From Nostoc mirabile CHAB5784 (lineage in GTDB: Bacteria; Cyanobacteriota; Cyanobacteriia; Cyanobacteriales; Nostocaceae), in the NCBI RefSeq assembly GCF_020829645.1, contig NZ_JAIVFS010000040.1, positions 1 to 64,000 on the forward strand: DNA of 64,000 nt. The letters are read 5' to 3'. The notes under the pieces are model-generated. The model was given only the letters and a program-made list of their open reading frames with translations, was not told where the DNA came from and did no database searches. The position numbers and the translations under genes are program-made. Every line of letters begins with the position of its first letter. The first letter of the stretch is position 1. Below, in pieces: positions 8,564 to 15,877 of the stretch.

Positions 8564-8863
8564 CTATTGCATTAAAATCTGACGGATTAAAATACTCATT
8601 ACCTCGCCTGGGTTGGCGGTTGGTAGTAGCGGACTCCAATCGCCGATGCTGGCGTAGCCAATCAGTTGCAGATAGTGAATTGTGCTAGTAACTGCTTTTG
8701 GAGAACCTATTAATAGATGTTTAATCGGTTCTCTTTTCGGTAATTGATTTTCAGAAGATTGATTAAGGATGGGTGTATTTAAGTTTTCACCATCTAAGTA
8801 CTGTTGTAATTCTGATTGGGCGAGCTTCTGATTTTTTACAAACTTTTGTACTTGTGTCATCAT
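8564..8863 (-). CDS. Small conserved cyanobacterial protein, unknown function
   Basis: A 99-residue protein that I do not recognise as a named family, although the C-terminal half (IKHLLIGSPKAVTSTIHYLQ then IGYASIGDWSPLLP) has the look of a small conserved cyanobacterial protein. The N-terminal 45 residues are polar with a poorly conserved linker. No signal peptide or membrane segment is evident. It stands alone, reading leftward towards the ParE gene, with an ATG pair at the start. It could be a regulator or adaptor; nothing more is supported. Confidence 0.6.
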   Translation of the reverse strand: MMTQVQKFVKNQKLAQSELQQYLDGENLNTPILNQSSENQLPKREPIKHLLIGSPKAVTSTIHYLQLIGYASIGDWSPLLPTANPGEVMSILIRQILMQ

Positions 8864-9197
8864 TGTAATTATCTCCCAGAATGGGGGTTTGCAGAAAGGC
8901 GATCGCAGATTCTTGGCAGAGGGCGATCGCCTTTCTTATTTGGATATTAAAGTATAATTTTATACTTGCAAAACCTTAAATCAAAAATAAATTAAAAGTC
9001 AAAAGTATTTATTTGTAGCTACAATTATTTTTCTGTTGTCGTTATTTGGCATCTAAACCTCGTCCATGTTGAAACCTGGAGTTTTGAATTATTCTGTTGT
9101 GTCATTGCGACGTTCGCTCTTAGCGTTCCCGCAGGGTAGGAAGCAATCGCAAAACTTTGGTAAAAAACTACAGTTATCAAGTTAGATGAGGTTTAGA

Positions 9198-9242
9198 ATT
9201 AGAATATGAGAACAAAAATATCGTCATAATTTATGAATATTT
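9198..9242 (+). promoter_or_regulatory. Duplicated toxin-antitoxin leader
   Basis: This 45-bp stretch matches 7651-7695, the region leading into and including the start codon of the ParD gene, with only about four differences (shared core ATATGAGAACAAAAATAT and TTTATGAATATTT). Here it directly precedes the start of the unrelated DUF433 antitoxin remnant at 9247. It probably carries a promoter or operator for antitoxin expression. The rest of 8864-9197 shows only HIP1 sites and AT-rich DNA. Confidence 0.8.
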
Positions 9243-9300
9243 ATTTATGAATGATACACTTCTACAACGCATTACTCATAATCAAAATATCTGCCACGGT

Positions 9301-9461
9301 AATACCATTTCACGAAAATAATGAAACAGATATAACCCCTGAAACCCAGACTAAGTAAAACTTTATTAATTACGAATTACGTTAGCGCAGCGTTAGCGAG
9401 TCTTCTCCCAAAGGGAGACGCTAAAAGCGAACGAGCGTCACTACGAATTACGAATTAATAT
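9301..9461. repeat. Palindromic repeat inserted in the DUF433 gene (first insertion)
   Basis: About 160 bp separating codons for CHG and KSC of the antitoxin. It includes AATTACGAATTACG..TACGAATTACGAATT ends and the segment GTTAGCGCAGCGTTAGCGAG, a motif shared with many intergenic repeats in this window. The exact borders are uncertain because short TAA/ATA runs flank both sides. Confidence 0.7.
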
Positions 9462-9553
9462 AAATCCTGTATTCGAGGACTTCGTTATCCAGTTGAGTTT
9501 ATTTTGGAACTGCTCAGTTCTGGTATGACTACTGAAGAAATATTGAAAGATTA

Positions 9554-9675
9554 AGCTGTTACGCATTTAACTTGTACATTTACCTGATGACTGTTGACGG
9601 TTGACTGATGACCGATAACCGTCAACCGTCAACGATTATAAAGAATGTTTATATAATTTAGACGCATATCAGCTT
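9554..9675. mobile_element. MITE inserted in the DUF433 gene (second insertion)
   Basis: Imperfect inverted ends AAGCTGTTACGCATTTAA and TTTAGACGCATATCAGCTT, with TA on both sides, consistent with a 2-bp TA target duplication as in IS630/Tc1-type elements. The interior contains the perfect-looking hairpin GTTGACGGTTGAC..GTCAACCGTCAAC. Removing it restores AAAGATTATGACGATTTAG (KDYDDL). Confidence 0.75.
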
Positions 9676-9763
9676 ATGACGATTTAGAATCTGAAGATAT
9701 TTTGGCTGTCTTGTTATTTGCTGCTCGACTGTGCCAAGTCAAAAGCATTCATCGAATCGCCTC

Positions 9764-10042
9764 ATGAAATTTATTGTCGATGCTCAGTTACCAGTTCGTC
9801 TTGTCGGTTTTCTCAAAACTTCAGGTTATGACACAATCCACACCAAAGACTTACCAGGGGAAAATGCTACGCTAGATAATGAGATTAATAGCGTATTAAT
9901 TCAACAAAATCGAATTTTAATTACTAAAGATGTGGATTTTATCAACTCTTTTTTAACAGTTCAGCAACCTTATAAACTACTTTTAATCACGACAGGCAAT
10001 ATTAATAGAATTTCTCGACAGTTTTCTCAAAAGCTTTGTTAG
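9764..10042 (+). CDS. DUF5615 PIN-like toxin, possibly C-terminally shortened
   Basis: A 92-residue protein starting MKFIVDAQLPVRLVGFLKTS with GYDTIHTKDLPGENATLD and ILITKDVDFINSF; the acidic residues D6, D33 and D72-type positions are those of the PIN-like DUF5615 (Mut7-C-like) nuclease fold. The ATG at 9764 overlaps the antitoxin TGA; a GTG at 9731 is rejected as it lies inside the antitoxin. Relatives are usually 105-120 residues and end with a strand after a longer helix; here the protein stops soon after TTGNINRISRQF, so the C-terminus may be lost or frameshifted. That loss could explain survival without a whole antitoxin. Confidence 0.75.
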   Translation: MKFIVDAQLPVRLVGFLKTSGYDTIHTKDLPGENATLDNEINSVLIQQNRILITKDVDFINSFLTVQQPYKLLLITTGNINRISRQFSQKLC

Positions 10043-10079
10043 CTTGACTTTATCCAAAACTAAGAACTTGCTTCTCTTG

Positions 10080-10215
10080 ATATGATGTCCGGGTAATTAA
10101 CCATAATAACCGGAACCCCACCCCGCAAAAGCTGCGCTTGAGCTAACCTCCCCGCAAGCTCTTAGGGGTTGGGGGTGGGGTTCTTTTATTATGGGTGATT
10201 TGGCGGACATGATAT
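10080..10215. repeat. MITE-like element, TIR ATATCATGTCC (copy 2)
   Basis: Ends ATATGATGTCCGGGTAATTA and GGCGGACATGATAT. The interior is a long imperfect hairpin with ACCCCACCCCGC..GGGGGTGGGGTTC arms, closely similar to the copy at 51355-51495. Confidence 0.85.
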
Positions 10216-10228
10216 GATATGGCAAAAA

Positions 10229-10267
10229 CTTTTTCAATGTCACTGATTATCAGTGACATTGAAAAAG
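10229..10267 (-). terminator. Perfect 39-bp palindrome, likely terminator of the RTX gene
   Basis: CTTTTTCAATGTCACTGAT at 10229-10247 is the exact reverse complement of 10249-10267. Read on the minus strand it is a near-perfect hairpin followed by GTTTTTG, the form of an intrinsic terminator, about 95 nt beyond the stop of the leftward RTX gene. Confidence 0.75.
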
Positions 10268-10362
10268 TAAAACTGCTGTTCCACAAACGTTTCAGCGTCA
10301 GCTTGAGCGTTGTCAAAAAATGGATAAAGTCGAGCTTAAGTTAGGTTTAGAACTAAACTAAT

Positions 10363-11859
10363 CTACACAGCAAAAACAAAGAAATCTGAAGATAATAAAC
10401 TGACAGGAGAACCCACAATAGTTGCAAACAAACCTCCCGAACCAAAACCAGCCGCATTATTATTTTCGTTGTAGAACAGGTTGCCACTGCTAGAGCTATA
10501 AACAATCTCTGCACTATTATCTCCAGCTAGAGAATCGACAGCGACTACGGCAAAGTTAGAGCCAATTAATTCACTATTAGAAGTGTTGTCTAGAGCGGTA
10601 AAAGTTTTTTTCGACAAACGGATTTTGTCTGTGCCACTTGAAAAGTCAGAAATTTGGTCTACTCCAAGATCAGAACTGATAAAGGCTCTTCTACTGTCAA
10701 ATACAAAGATATCTGAACCTGCGCCTCCGATTAAAATGTCGTTACCACTATCGCCCTTGAGGTTATCGTCACCATCACCTGCTTGAAGATTATCGTTACC
10801 TATTCCCCCTGTAAGGATATCGTTACCACGATCTCCTTGGAGATTATCATCACCTTCTCCCCCAATCAGGTTATCGATACCAGGGCCGCCGATGATAGTA
10901 TCGTTACCTGCTCCCCCATCGTAAATATCGTTACCAGATAAACCATCGATGACAAAATCATCACCACCTCCTCCACGACCTATGTCACCACCAGTTCCAC
11001 CATCAAGTGTATCTTCACCATCACCACCATCAACAAAGTCATCACCAGCTCCCGCATCAATATAATCGTTACCATTTCCTCCTGTAACACCGTCATTACC
11101 ACTTCCTGAAAACACGATTTCATCACTATCACTACCACTTAAATCAATGGTATTGGGTTCTGGTGTTCCCGATTCGGTTATTATTCCTCTTGCACTAGCA
11201 ACGCCAAACTTTATAGCATCAGCAATAGTTATACTTGTCCTATCAAGACCTATTACTTCACCCCGACCGAGGTCTATGACTAGCTGTTCATAAAAGCTTA
11301 CAACATCCGGTGTAACTAAAAAAACGGGAATAATGTTGCTTGCAACTAGCCGATCTTTTAATTGTACAATAGTCGGATAATCTTCATCAGCATCGACTAC
11401 ATTATCTCCATTATTAGGTCGAGTAATAGTAGGACTAGCGTTTGCACCATCTGGCGGTTTGTGAAAATCAGCATCCGTGACTACTAAAGCAATGCGAGTT
11501 GAATCTGATCTATAATTTGGACTGAAAGATAGTTGCAGAAGTGCTTCTAGTTGTGCTTCCGGAAGATCCCCACCACCATCAGCACTCAAGCCATTGACTG
11601 TTGAAATAACACTAACTGTATCCCCTGTCAAAGCGATGTTGTTTCGATAAACAAAGTCACCAGGATCACCCAAACCACCAACTGGTTTATCTTTAAAAGA
11701 GGCAACACCAAAGAAAGGGTCAGCACCATAGATAATCTGAAAATTTGGGTTTTTTAAGTTATCTACTAGTGAAGGAAAGATATCTTTGAGGTTGGGCAAG
11801 TCGTCAATAAATGACCCTGTTAAGTCTTGTAACAGAAAGATATCAGATACGGGAGCCAT
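10363..11859 (-). CDS. VWA-like / RTX calcium-binding secreted protein
   Basis: A 498-residue acidic protein. The N-terminal half (about 1-220) looks like an integrin-beta/VWA-type domain: FLLQDLTGSFIDD gives a MIDAS-like DxTGS metal motif, and VSTVNGLSADGGGDLPEAQL and RIALVVTDADFH fit the rest of that fold. Residues about 240-390 are glycine/aspartate nonapeptide repeats (GGNGNDYIDAGAGDDFVDGG and similar), the calcium-binding RTX beta-roll found in type I-secreted proteins. The C-terminal 100 residues resemble the terminal RTX cap. No N-terminal signal peptide, as expected for type I export. Likely an extracellular or surface adhesin-type protein. No secretion genes are adjacent. Confidence 0.85.
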   Translation of the reverse strand: MAPVSDIFLLQDLTGSFIDDLPNLKDIFPSLVDNLKNPNFQIIYGADPFFGVASFKDKPVGGLGDPGDFVYRNNIALTGDTVSVISTVNGLSADGGGDLPEAQLEALLQLSFSPNYRSDSTRIALVVTDADFHKPPDGANASPTITRPNNGDNVVDADEDYPTIVQLKDRLVASNIIPVFLVTPDVVSFYEQLVIDLGRGEVIGLDRTSITIADAIKFGVASARGIITESGTPEPNTIDLSGSDSDEIVFSGSGNDGVTGGNGNDYIDAGAGDDFVDGGDGEDTLDGGTGGDIGRGGGGDDFVIDGLSGNDIYDGGAGNDTIIGGPGIDNLIGGEGDDNLQGDRGNDILTGGIGNDNLQAGDGDDNLKGDSGNDILIGGAGSDIFVFDSRRAFISSDLGVDQISDFSSGTDKIRLSKKTFTALDNTSNSELIGSNFAVVAVDSLAGDNSAEIVYSSSSGNLFYNENNNAAGFGSGGLFATIVGSPVSLLSSDFFVFAV

Positions 11860-12305
11860 AATGTATACCTCTGGTTATCTTAATTAATTGGTTGTATTGC
11901 AAAAATTGGAAGTGTTCTGGATTTGTTGATGCTGCTCTTTAAATCTAGGTAGGCAAGCTTTGCATTCCACAAACTATCAAGTATCAATCAATGAACTAGT
12001 TACGTTAAAATAACTGGATGTTAGTTTTTCCAAAACTTTAGTAAAGTTAATATTTATTAACTAAGTTTTACAAGCTACATAACACCATCATCACGATTGA
12101 TAAGAACTTTTACCCTTTAAAAGCGAGAGTTGCGATCGCACTAGCTGTAATTGGTTCCAAAATATCCTACCTTATCCAGCAACATCCTCACTGATGGATA
12201 CAATAGCAGTTGTTTAGATTCCAGAGAGATAGAGGCTAATTCAGTTTCTCTGGTGAAAGTCGGGTTTACCCTTAAAGGGAAAACTTTCAACGTTATTTAG
12301 GACTT

Positions 12306-12480
12306 ATATCATGTGCGGTTGAACACAAGTCAATTGCAAACGTTGTGTTCGCAAAGCGTCTCTAAGAGTTGCAATCGCAGAGTCCAAGTGAATTGCTACT
12401 CTTCGAGAACGCTTTCAGCGAACGCTCCACTTCGTTGCACTCGCAATGACATATCATAAGCAATTTGCCGGACATGATAT
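12306..12480. repeat. MITE-like element, TIR ATATCATGTCCG (copy 4)
   Basis: Starts ATATCATGTGCGG and ends CCGGACATGATAT, abutting the truncated left end of the next element at 12481. The interior differs from the other copies and includes AAGCGTCTCTAAGAGTTGC and CGCTTTCAGCGAACGC segments. The stretch 11860-12305 upstream of the RTX gene has no gene and only a weak set of AT-rich sequences that would include its promoter. Confidence 0.75.
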
Positions 12481-12686
12481 TACGCACGAGTTACGGAATA
12501 ACGAACCGCAGAGGCGCAGAGAAGCCAGTGCGCCCTTGCGGTTAAGAGACTTGTCCCTTGCGCGTCTCCCCGAATCCCATTCGTGAGAGGCTAGCGCCTG
12601 CGTAGGATGCCCGAAGGGCTGTAGGGAGAAGCAACTGGCGCGACACGGAGAAATCAGAGTTTGAGAGATATTTTGCGTAAATCCTA
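12481..12686. repeat. TACGCAA-type MITE (copy 2) with nested insert
   Basis: Same interior as the element at 784, but its outermost left bases are missing where it meets the preceding element, and about 120 bp (12522-12642, starting AAGCCAGTGCGCCCTTGCGG and ending GCAACTGGCGCG) are inserted after CGCAGAG. The right end is TTTTGCGTAAATCCTA. Confidence 0.85.
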
Positions 12687-12699
12687 GTTATTAACCAAA

Positions 12700-12751
12700 G
12701 TTTTAACCTGAGTAACAATTGCTTTAACATTCATAAGAAAATATTTAATCT
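12700..12751. repeat. Left remnant of the 21-bp array interrupted by the TnpB element
   Basis: Two full 21-bp units (12700-12720 and 12721-12741) and part of a third match the array that resumes at 14270 on the other side of the TnpB element; for example AGTAACAATTGCTTTAAC and ATAAGAAAATATTTAA occur on both sides. The transposon therefore landed within a pre-existing array. Confidence 0.85.
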
Positions 12752-12755
12752 TTTT

Positions 12756-12814
12756 GACACTCCCACGGCTATGAAAACTTCGCTGTCGCTCGTTTTCACA
12801 TAAAGCCGTGGGAT
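12756..12814 (-). ncRNA. TnpB element right-end hairpin, candidate omega-RNA scaffold end
   Basis: On the minus strand the region after the tnpB stop folds into a long hairpin: TCCCACGGCT (12761-12770) pairs with AGCCGTGGGA (12804-12813), and TGAAAAC pairs with GTTTTCA inside. Hairpins of this type mark the right ends of IS200/IS605-group elements, where TnpB-associated guide (omega) RNAs end; the flanking DNA supplies the guide. Transcription and exact ends are inferred. Confidence 0.5.
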
Positions 12815-12821
12815 TCTTCTT

Positions 12822-14000
12822 TCACTCAGTCAACTTACTTAAAGGAGTTTCCCCACCTAAGCAGCGGTTGTTCTGTCCAGAAGCTTTAGATCCCGTATGC
12901 CCTACGGTACTTTTTAGTCCTTTCATCAAAATTTGTTTTGCTGCATTGTGGTCACGATGCATAACTGTTCCACATTCATGACATTTATGGGTACGAGTAG
13001 ACAATGACTTCTTGACTCGTGTTCCACAAACAGAACAATCTTGGCTCGTATAGTGGGGTGGAACTGAAGCAGCCCATGTACCAAAAACTTTGGCGTAGTA
13101 GTCCACCCAATCTGTGAACAATGACCACGATGCATCGCTGATAGATTTAGCTAAACGATGGTTCTTAACCATATTCTTTACCTGCAAGTCCTCATAGACT
13201 ACCAAGTCGTTAGACTGGACAAGCGTTCTTGCAGTCTTAACCACAAAATCTTTACGCTGTCTACTTACCTTGAGGTGCTTTTTAGCTAATTTCTTAACAG
13301 CTTTTCGACGATTAGAAGAACGTTTTTTACATTTAGAAACTTGGCGTTGCTTACGCTTGAGACACTTTTCAGCCCTACGCAATAATCTAGGATTTTCAAC
13401 TGTTCTACCATTGGAATCAGTGTAGAAAAATTCAAGTCCTACATCAATTCCAACTTGGTTGCCATCATACTGATGGTCTTCTTTACGTTCAATATCAACA
13501 CAAAATTGACAATAATACCCATCTGCTCGCTTAACTACTCTGATACGCTTAATCTGCTTAACAGAGTAGAAACTCAAATCACGAGTACCAACAAGCTTAA
13601 ATCTTCCAGACTCAAAACCATCACTAAATGTGATGTACTTTTTATCGTTAGAAAGTTTCCATCCTGAAGTCTTATACTCTACGGAATGCCCGCGTTTTTT
13701 AAACTTGGGGTATCCTTTTTTTCCTAGTTTCTTGGCTTTACAATTGTCATAAAAACGTTTAATTGCAAACCATGCTCTATCAGCAGATGCTTGACGAGCC
13801 ATAGAGTTTAGCTTCGTTGCAAAGTCAAATTCCTTGGCTAAAACAGCACAAAGCTTTTGAAGGTCATTCTTGCCAACATTTTTGTTATCCATCCAATGTC
13901 TTAGAGCCTTGTTACGAATAAACAAAGCCGTCCTAATTGCTTCATCTAATGAATTGTATTGACTCTGTTTACCTTTTAACTTGGCATCTATTACTAGCAT
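12822..14000 (-). CDS. tnpB: TnpB-type RNA-guided nuclease / IS1341-type OrfB
   Basis: A 392-residue protein of the IS200/IS605 OrfB (TnpB) family. The split RuvC active site is complete: D186 in GIDVGLEFF, E270 in VVYEDLQVKNM and D350 in MHRDHNAAKQIL. A zinc finger is formed by C322, C325, C340 and C343. Characterised TnpB proteins are RNA-guided endonucleases that help the element persist. There is no tnpA beside it, so the element is IS1341-like and depends on a transposase in trans, if mobile at all. The start ATG at 14000 (MLVIDAKLKG) is opposite a small ribbon-helix-helix gene. All catalytic residues being kept suggests selection for nuclease function. Confidence 0.92.
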   Translation of the reverse strand: MLVIDAKLKGKQSQYNSLDEAIRTALFIRNKALRHWMDNKNVGKNDLQKLCAVLAKEFDFATKLNSMARQASADRAWFAIKRFYDNCKAKKLGKKGYPKFKKRGHSVEYKTSGWKLSNDKKYITFSDGFESGRFKLVGTRDLSFYSVKQIKRIRVVKRADGYYCQFCVDIERKEDHQYDGNQVGIDVGLEFFYTDSNGRTVENPRLLRRAEKCLKRKQRQVSKCKKRSSNRRKAVKKLAKKHLKVSRQRKDFVVKTARTLVQSNDLVVYEDLQVKNMVKNHRLAKSISDASWSLFTDWVDYYAKVFGTWAASVPPHYTSQDCSVCGTRVKKSLSTRTHKCHECGTVMHRDHNAAKQILMKGLKSTVGHTGSKASGQNNRCLGGETPLSKLTE

Positions 14001-14032
14001 CGTCTCGACCTATTAACGATAAATATATGTTA

Positions 14033-14054
14033 GCATATATGTGTTCATATATGC
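14033..14054. promoter_or_regulatory. Inverted repeat between divergent tnpB and RHH genes
   Basis: GCATATAT (14033-14040) and ATATATGC (14047-14054) form an inverted repeat with a 6-nt spacer, just before the ATG of the ribbon-helix-helix gene and 33 bp upstream of tnpB. The position suits an operator bound by the RHH protein, controlling both divergent genes. Binding is inference. Confidence 0.5.
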
Positions 14055-14062
14055 AACACAAT

Positions 14063-14203
14063 ATGAAAGAAATAAGATTGAGTATCAGAGTTCCATTACA
14101 TGAAATGCTAATTCTTGAAAAATACGCTGAAAAAACAAAACGAACTAAAACAGACTTAGTTCGTGAGTGGATTCGTTCGCTAGAAAAACTTGACGGCAAC
14201 TAA
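14063..14203 (+). CDS. Small ribbon-helix-helix protein divergent from tnpB
   Basis: A 46-residue protein, MKEIRLSIRVPLHEMLILEK then YAEKTKRTKTDLVREWIRSL, with the strand-helix-helix pattern of Arc/MetJ/CopG-type DNA-binding proteins. The start is placed at ATG 14063; upstream in-frame ATGs at 14026 onwards lie in the putative operator. It is inside the TnpB element, between tnpB and the left-end hairpin, so it travels with the element. It may repress tnpB through the inverted repeat at 14033. Alternatively it is an orphan antitoxin-like protein. Confidence 0.7.
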   Translation: MKEIRLSIRVPLHEMLILEKYAEKTKRTKTDLVREWIRSLEKLDGN

Positions 14204-14216
14204 AGTTGCCACGCAT

Positions 14217-14246
14217 TCATCCCACGGCTAGAAGCCGATGGGCTTT
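14217..14246. repeat. TnpB element left-end hairpin
   Basis: ATCCCACGGCTAGAAGCCGATGGG forms a hairpin closely related in sequence to the right-end stem (TCCCACGGCT..AGCCGTGGGA). Together the two ends bound the element at roughly 12755-14255. Confidence 0.65.
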
Positions 14247-14269
14247 CTGCTTTTATTGCTGTAAGAAAT

Positions 14270-14541
14270 GCTTAAACCTTTCTTATACATGCTTCAACGT
14301 GAGCAACAATTGCTTTAACGTTTGCAAGAAATGCTTAAACCTTTCTTATACATGCTTGAACGCGAGTAACAATTGCTTCAGCATTGATAAGAAAATATTT
14401 AACGTTTGCAACAATTGCTTAAACGTTTCTTATACATGCTTGAACGTGAGTAACAATTGCTTCAGCATTGATAAGAAAATATTTAACGTTTGCAACAAAT
14501 GCTCAAACTATCTTATGAATGCTTCAACGTGAGGAATAAAT
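14270..14541. repeat. 21-bp tandem array, 13 units
   Basis: Thirteen consecutive units, twelve of 21 bp and one of 20, mostly starting GCTT (for example GCTTAAACCTTTCTTATACAT and GCTTGAACGTGAGTAACAATT). A block of about five units is repeated in order. A 108-codon frame stays open across part of it because the period is a multiple of three, but units with ATAAGAAAATATTTAA would stop other frames. The array is split by the TnpB element; its other end is at 12700. Confidence 0.92.
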
Positions 14542-14586
14542 GTAAATAGCCTCTGGAAGCAATTTACTACAATTTAATTCTAAATT

Positions 14587-15066
14587 TCACAAAATCTCTG
14601 CTAACTTTACCACCAGAGTATTTGCTAAATCCAATAACCTGATATCATCTGTATTAATACTATTTCCTTCACTAGCTAACAGATTTTTTACAGCAGATAA
14701 CCTGTCATTGGTTTGGGAAATTCTCCAAGATTCATCTAAGTTTACGGCAAAATCAAATAGCGATCGCTCTCCTAAATGCTGTCTTACTTTAACAGCTACA
14801 CTATCATTACTTACCAAAAATTCTTTAATAGTATCTAATCGAAAATTACCTAATATTTCGTCATGTCCCCACGTTTCTAGCCAGTCTCCATCTACATCTT
14901 CAACGTAAATATTGACAAAATCAACCCCATAAGTTAGCCAGTTTTGCTGCATTTGTCGCGCCGTCGCTAAAGCTTCAGCAAATGTATCTACTTGATTGTT
15001 GCAGTGAGTTTCTCTTTTATTAGCCATAGAAGCTGTAATTAGCACGTAAGTATGTAGGCTAGACAC
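14587..15066 (-). CDS. Hypothetical protein, first partner of a two-gene unit
   Basis: A 159-residue soluble protein that I do not recognise. The N-terminal part (residues 14-80: NKRETHCNNQVDTFAEALAT ... GVDFVNIYVEDVDGDWLETW) is compact and aromatic, and the C-terminus (about 115-159) is a leucine-rich helical region. ATG at 15066 or an internal ATG at 15027 (MANKRE) could be the start. It lies 29 nt downstream of the 229-residue gene in the same direction, so the two are probably cotranscribed. No motif supports a function. Confidence 0.6.
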   Translation of the reverse strand: MSSLHTYVLITASMANKRETHCNNQVDTFAEALATARQMQQNWLTYGVDFVNIYVEDVDGDWLETWGHDEILGNFRLDTIKEFLVSNDSVAVKVRQHLGERSLFDFAVNLDESWRISQTNDRLSAVKNLLASEGNSINTDDIRLLDLANTLVVKLAEIL

Positions 15067-15095
15067 AAATCTGAAATATCAAATTCCTGAAAAGT

Positions 15096-15785
15096 TCACG
15101 AAAATTTTAAATATTTGCCACCAGAAAGGTAATCACTGTTATACAGGGCCACGTTGACTAACTGGTTAACGAAATTAGTATCTTTGGGATTGTAACTTAA
15201 GAACAGCCCCCTCTCGATTTCCCACGATCGCAGTGTATTTTGCCAAGCTTCGTACTTTTGTTGATTGAGTTCTTCACTAACACTGGTAACTTGAATGCAC
15301 AGTGGTTGATTGTTACGACTAACAATTAAATCTGTTGCCATAGAAAGGTCGGCTATATAACGCTGCCAAAAACTACCTTCTCGCTGAACAATATCTTGGG
15401 CTATTGATTTAATGATATCATCATCTACCTGATTAAATTCGCCTGCCATCAATTTTTGCTTCCAAATATAAAACTTGGAGTCACTTGCATTAAACCATCT
15501 GGGAAATAGATAACCATACCAATATCTCTCAATTGGCGTCATCATCTCGAATTTGGCTTTTTGTTCCTCTTCTGAAGGTAAGGATTTGATTATCAACCAT
15601 ATTGTCGAATCCGTAATCACCTCTAGCAGAAAGGCAATGACAAAGGGTTTTGCAGTCAGGGAACCTGGTTTGATGTCTTTTACCCAACGATTGATTTCAT
15701 CTAATCTTCTCGCTAAATTACGATCTATCGAGGAGGCTTGCTCGATAAGGGACTTTAGCCGATCCTTAATTTCTTGTGCTTGCAA
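15096..15785 (-). CDS. Hypothetical protein with nuclease-like segment
   Basis: A 229-residue protein of unknown function. The N-terminal 50 residues are a charged helical region with a predicted coiled-coil look, followed by a hydrophobic stretch (FVIAFLLEVITDSTIWLIIK). Residues about 165-195 read ATDLIVSRNNQPLCIQVTS, the strand-turn-strand layout seen around PD-(D/E)XK active sites, but the lysine position is T, so catalytic activity is doubtful. Located between a Uma2-type gene and the 159-residue gene, all leftward. It could be an inactive nuclease-like partner in an accessory module. Confidence 0.55.
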   Translation of the reverse strand: MQAQEIKDRLKSLIEQASSIDRNLARRLDEINRWVKDIKPGSLTAKPFVIAFLLEVITDSTIWLIIKSLPSEEEQKAKFEMMTPIERYWYGYLFPRWFNASDSKFYIWKQKLMAGEFNQVDDDIIKSIAQDIVQREGSFWQRYIADLSMATDLIVSRNNQPLCIQVTSVSEELNQQKYEAWQNTLRSWEIERGLFLSYNPKDTNFVNQLVNVALYNSDYLSGGKYLKFS

Positions 15786-15877
15786 TCGATGCCCTACTTT
15801 CAGAAGATTACGCTTTTTTTACACACTTTTAACTAGATTTTAACTTGAAAATGTATTTAGTTAATTTTCTGATGTCA

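Larger units (their letters stand above)
9247..9767 (+). pseudogene. DUF433 antitoxin gene split by two insertions
   Basis: Three in-order pieces encode a DUF433 antitoxin: 9247-9300 (MNDTLLQRITHNQNICHG), 9462-9551 (KSCIRGLRYPVEFILELLSS then GMTTEEILKD), and 9675-9767 (YDDLESEDILAVLLFAARLC then QVKSIHRIAS, TGA). Joined, they read as one ordinary protein of about 78 residues. The gaps are filled by repeat elements with in-frame stops. DUF433 proteins are antitoxins of DUF5615 PIN-like toxins, and the toxin gene follows with the usual ATGA overlap at 9764. The antitoxin cannot be made whole unless the insertions are removed. Confidence 0.85.

Noticed and set aside
14206..14532. A 108-residue cysteine-rich repeat protein
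   Set aside because: It is the open frame of the 21-bp array beginning inside the TnpB element end; no ribosome site, and one unit of 20 bp breaks the heptad.
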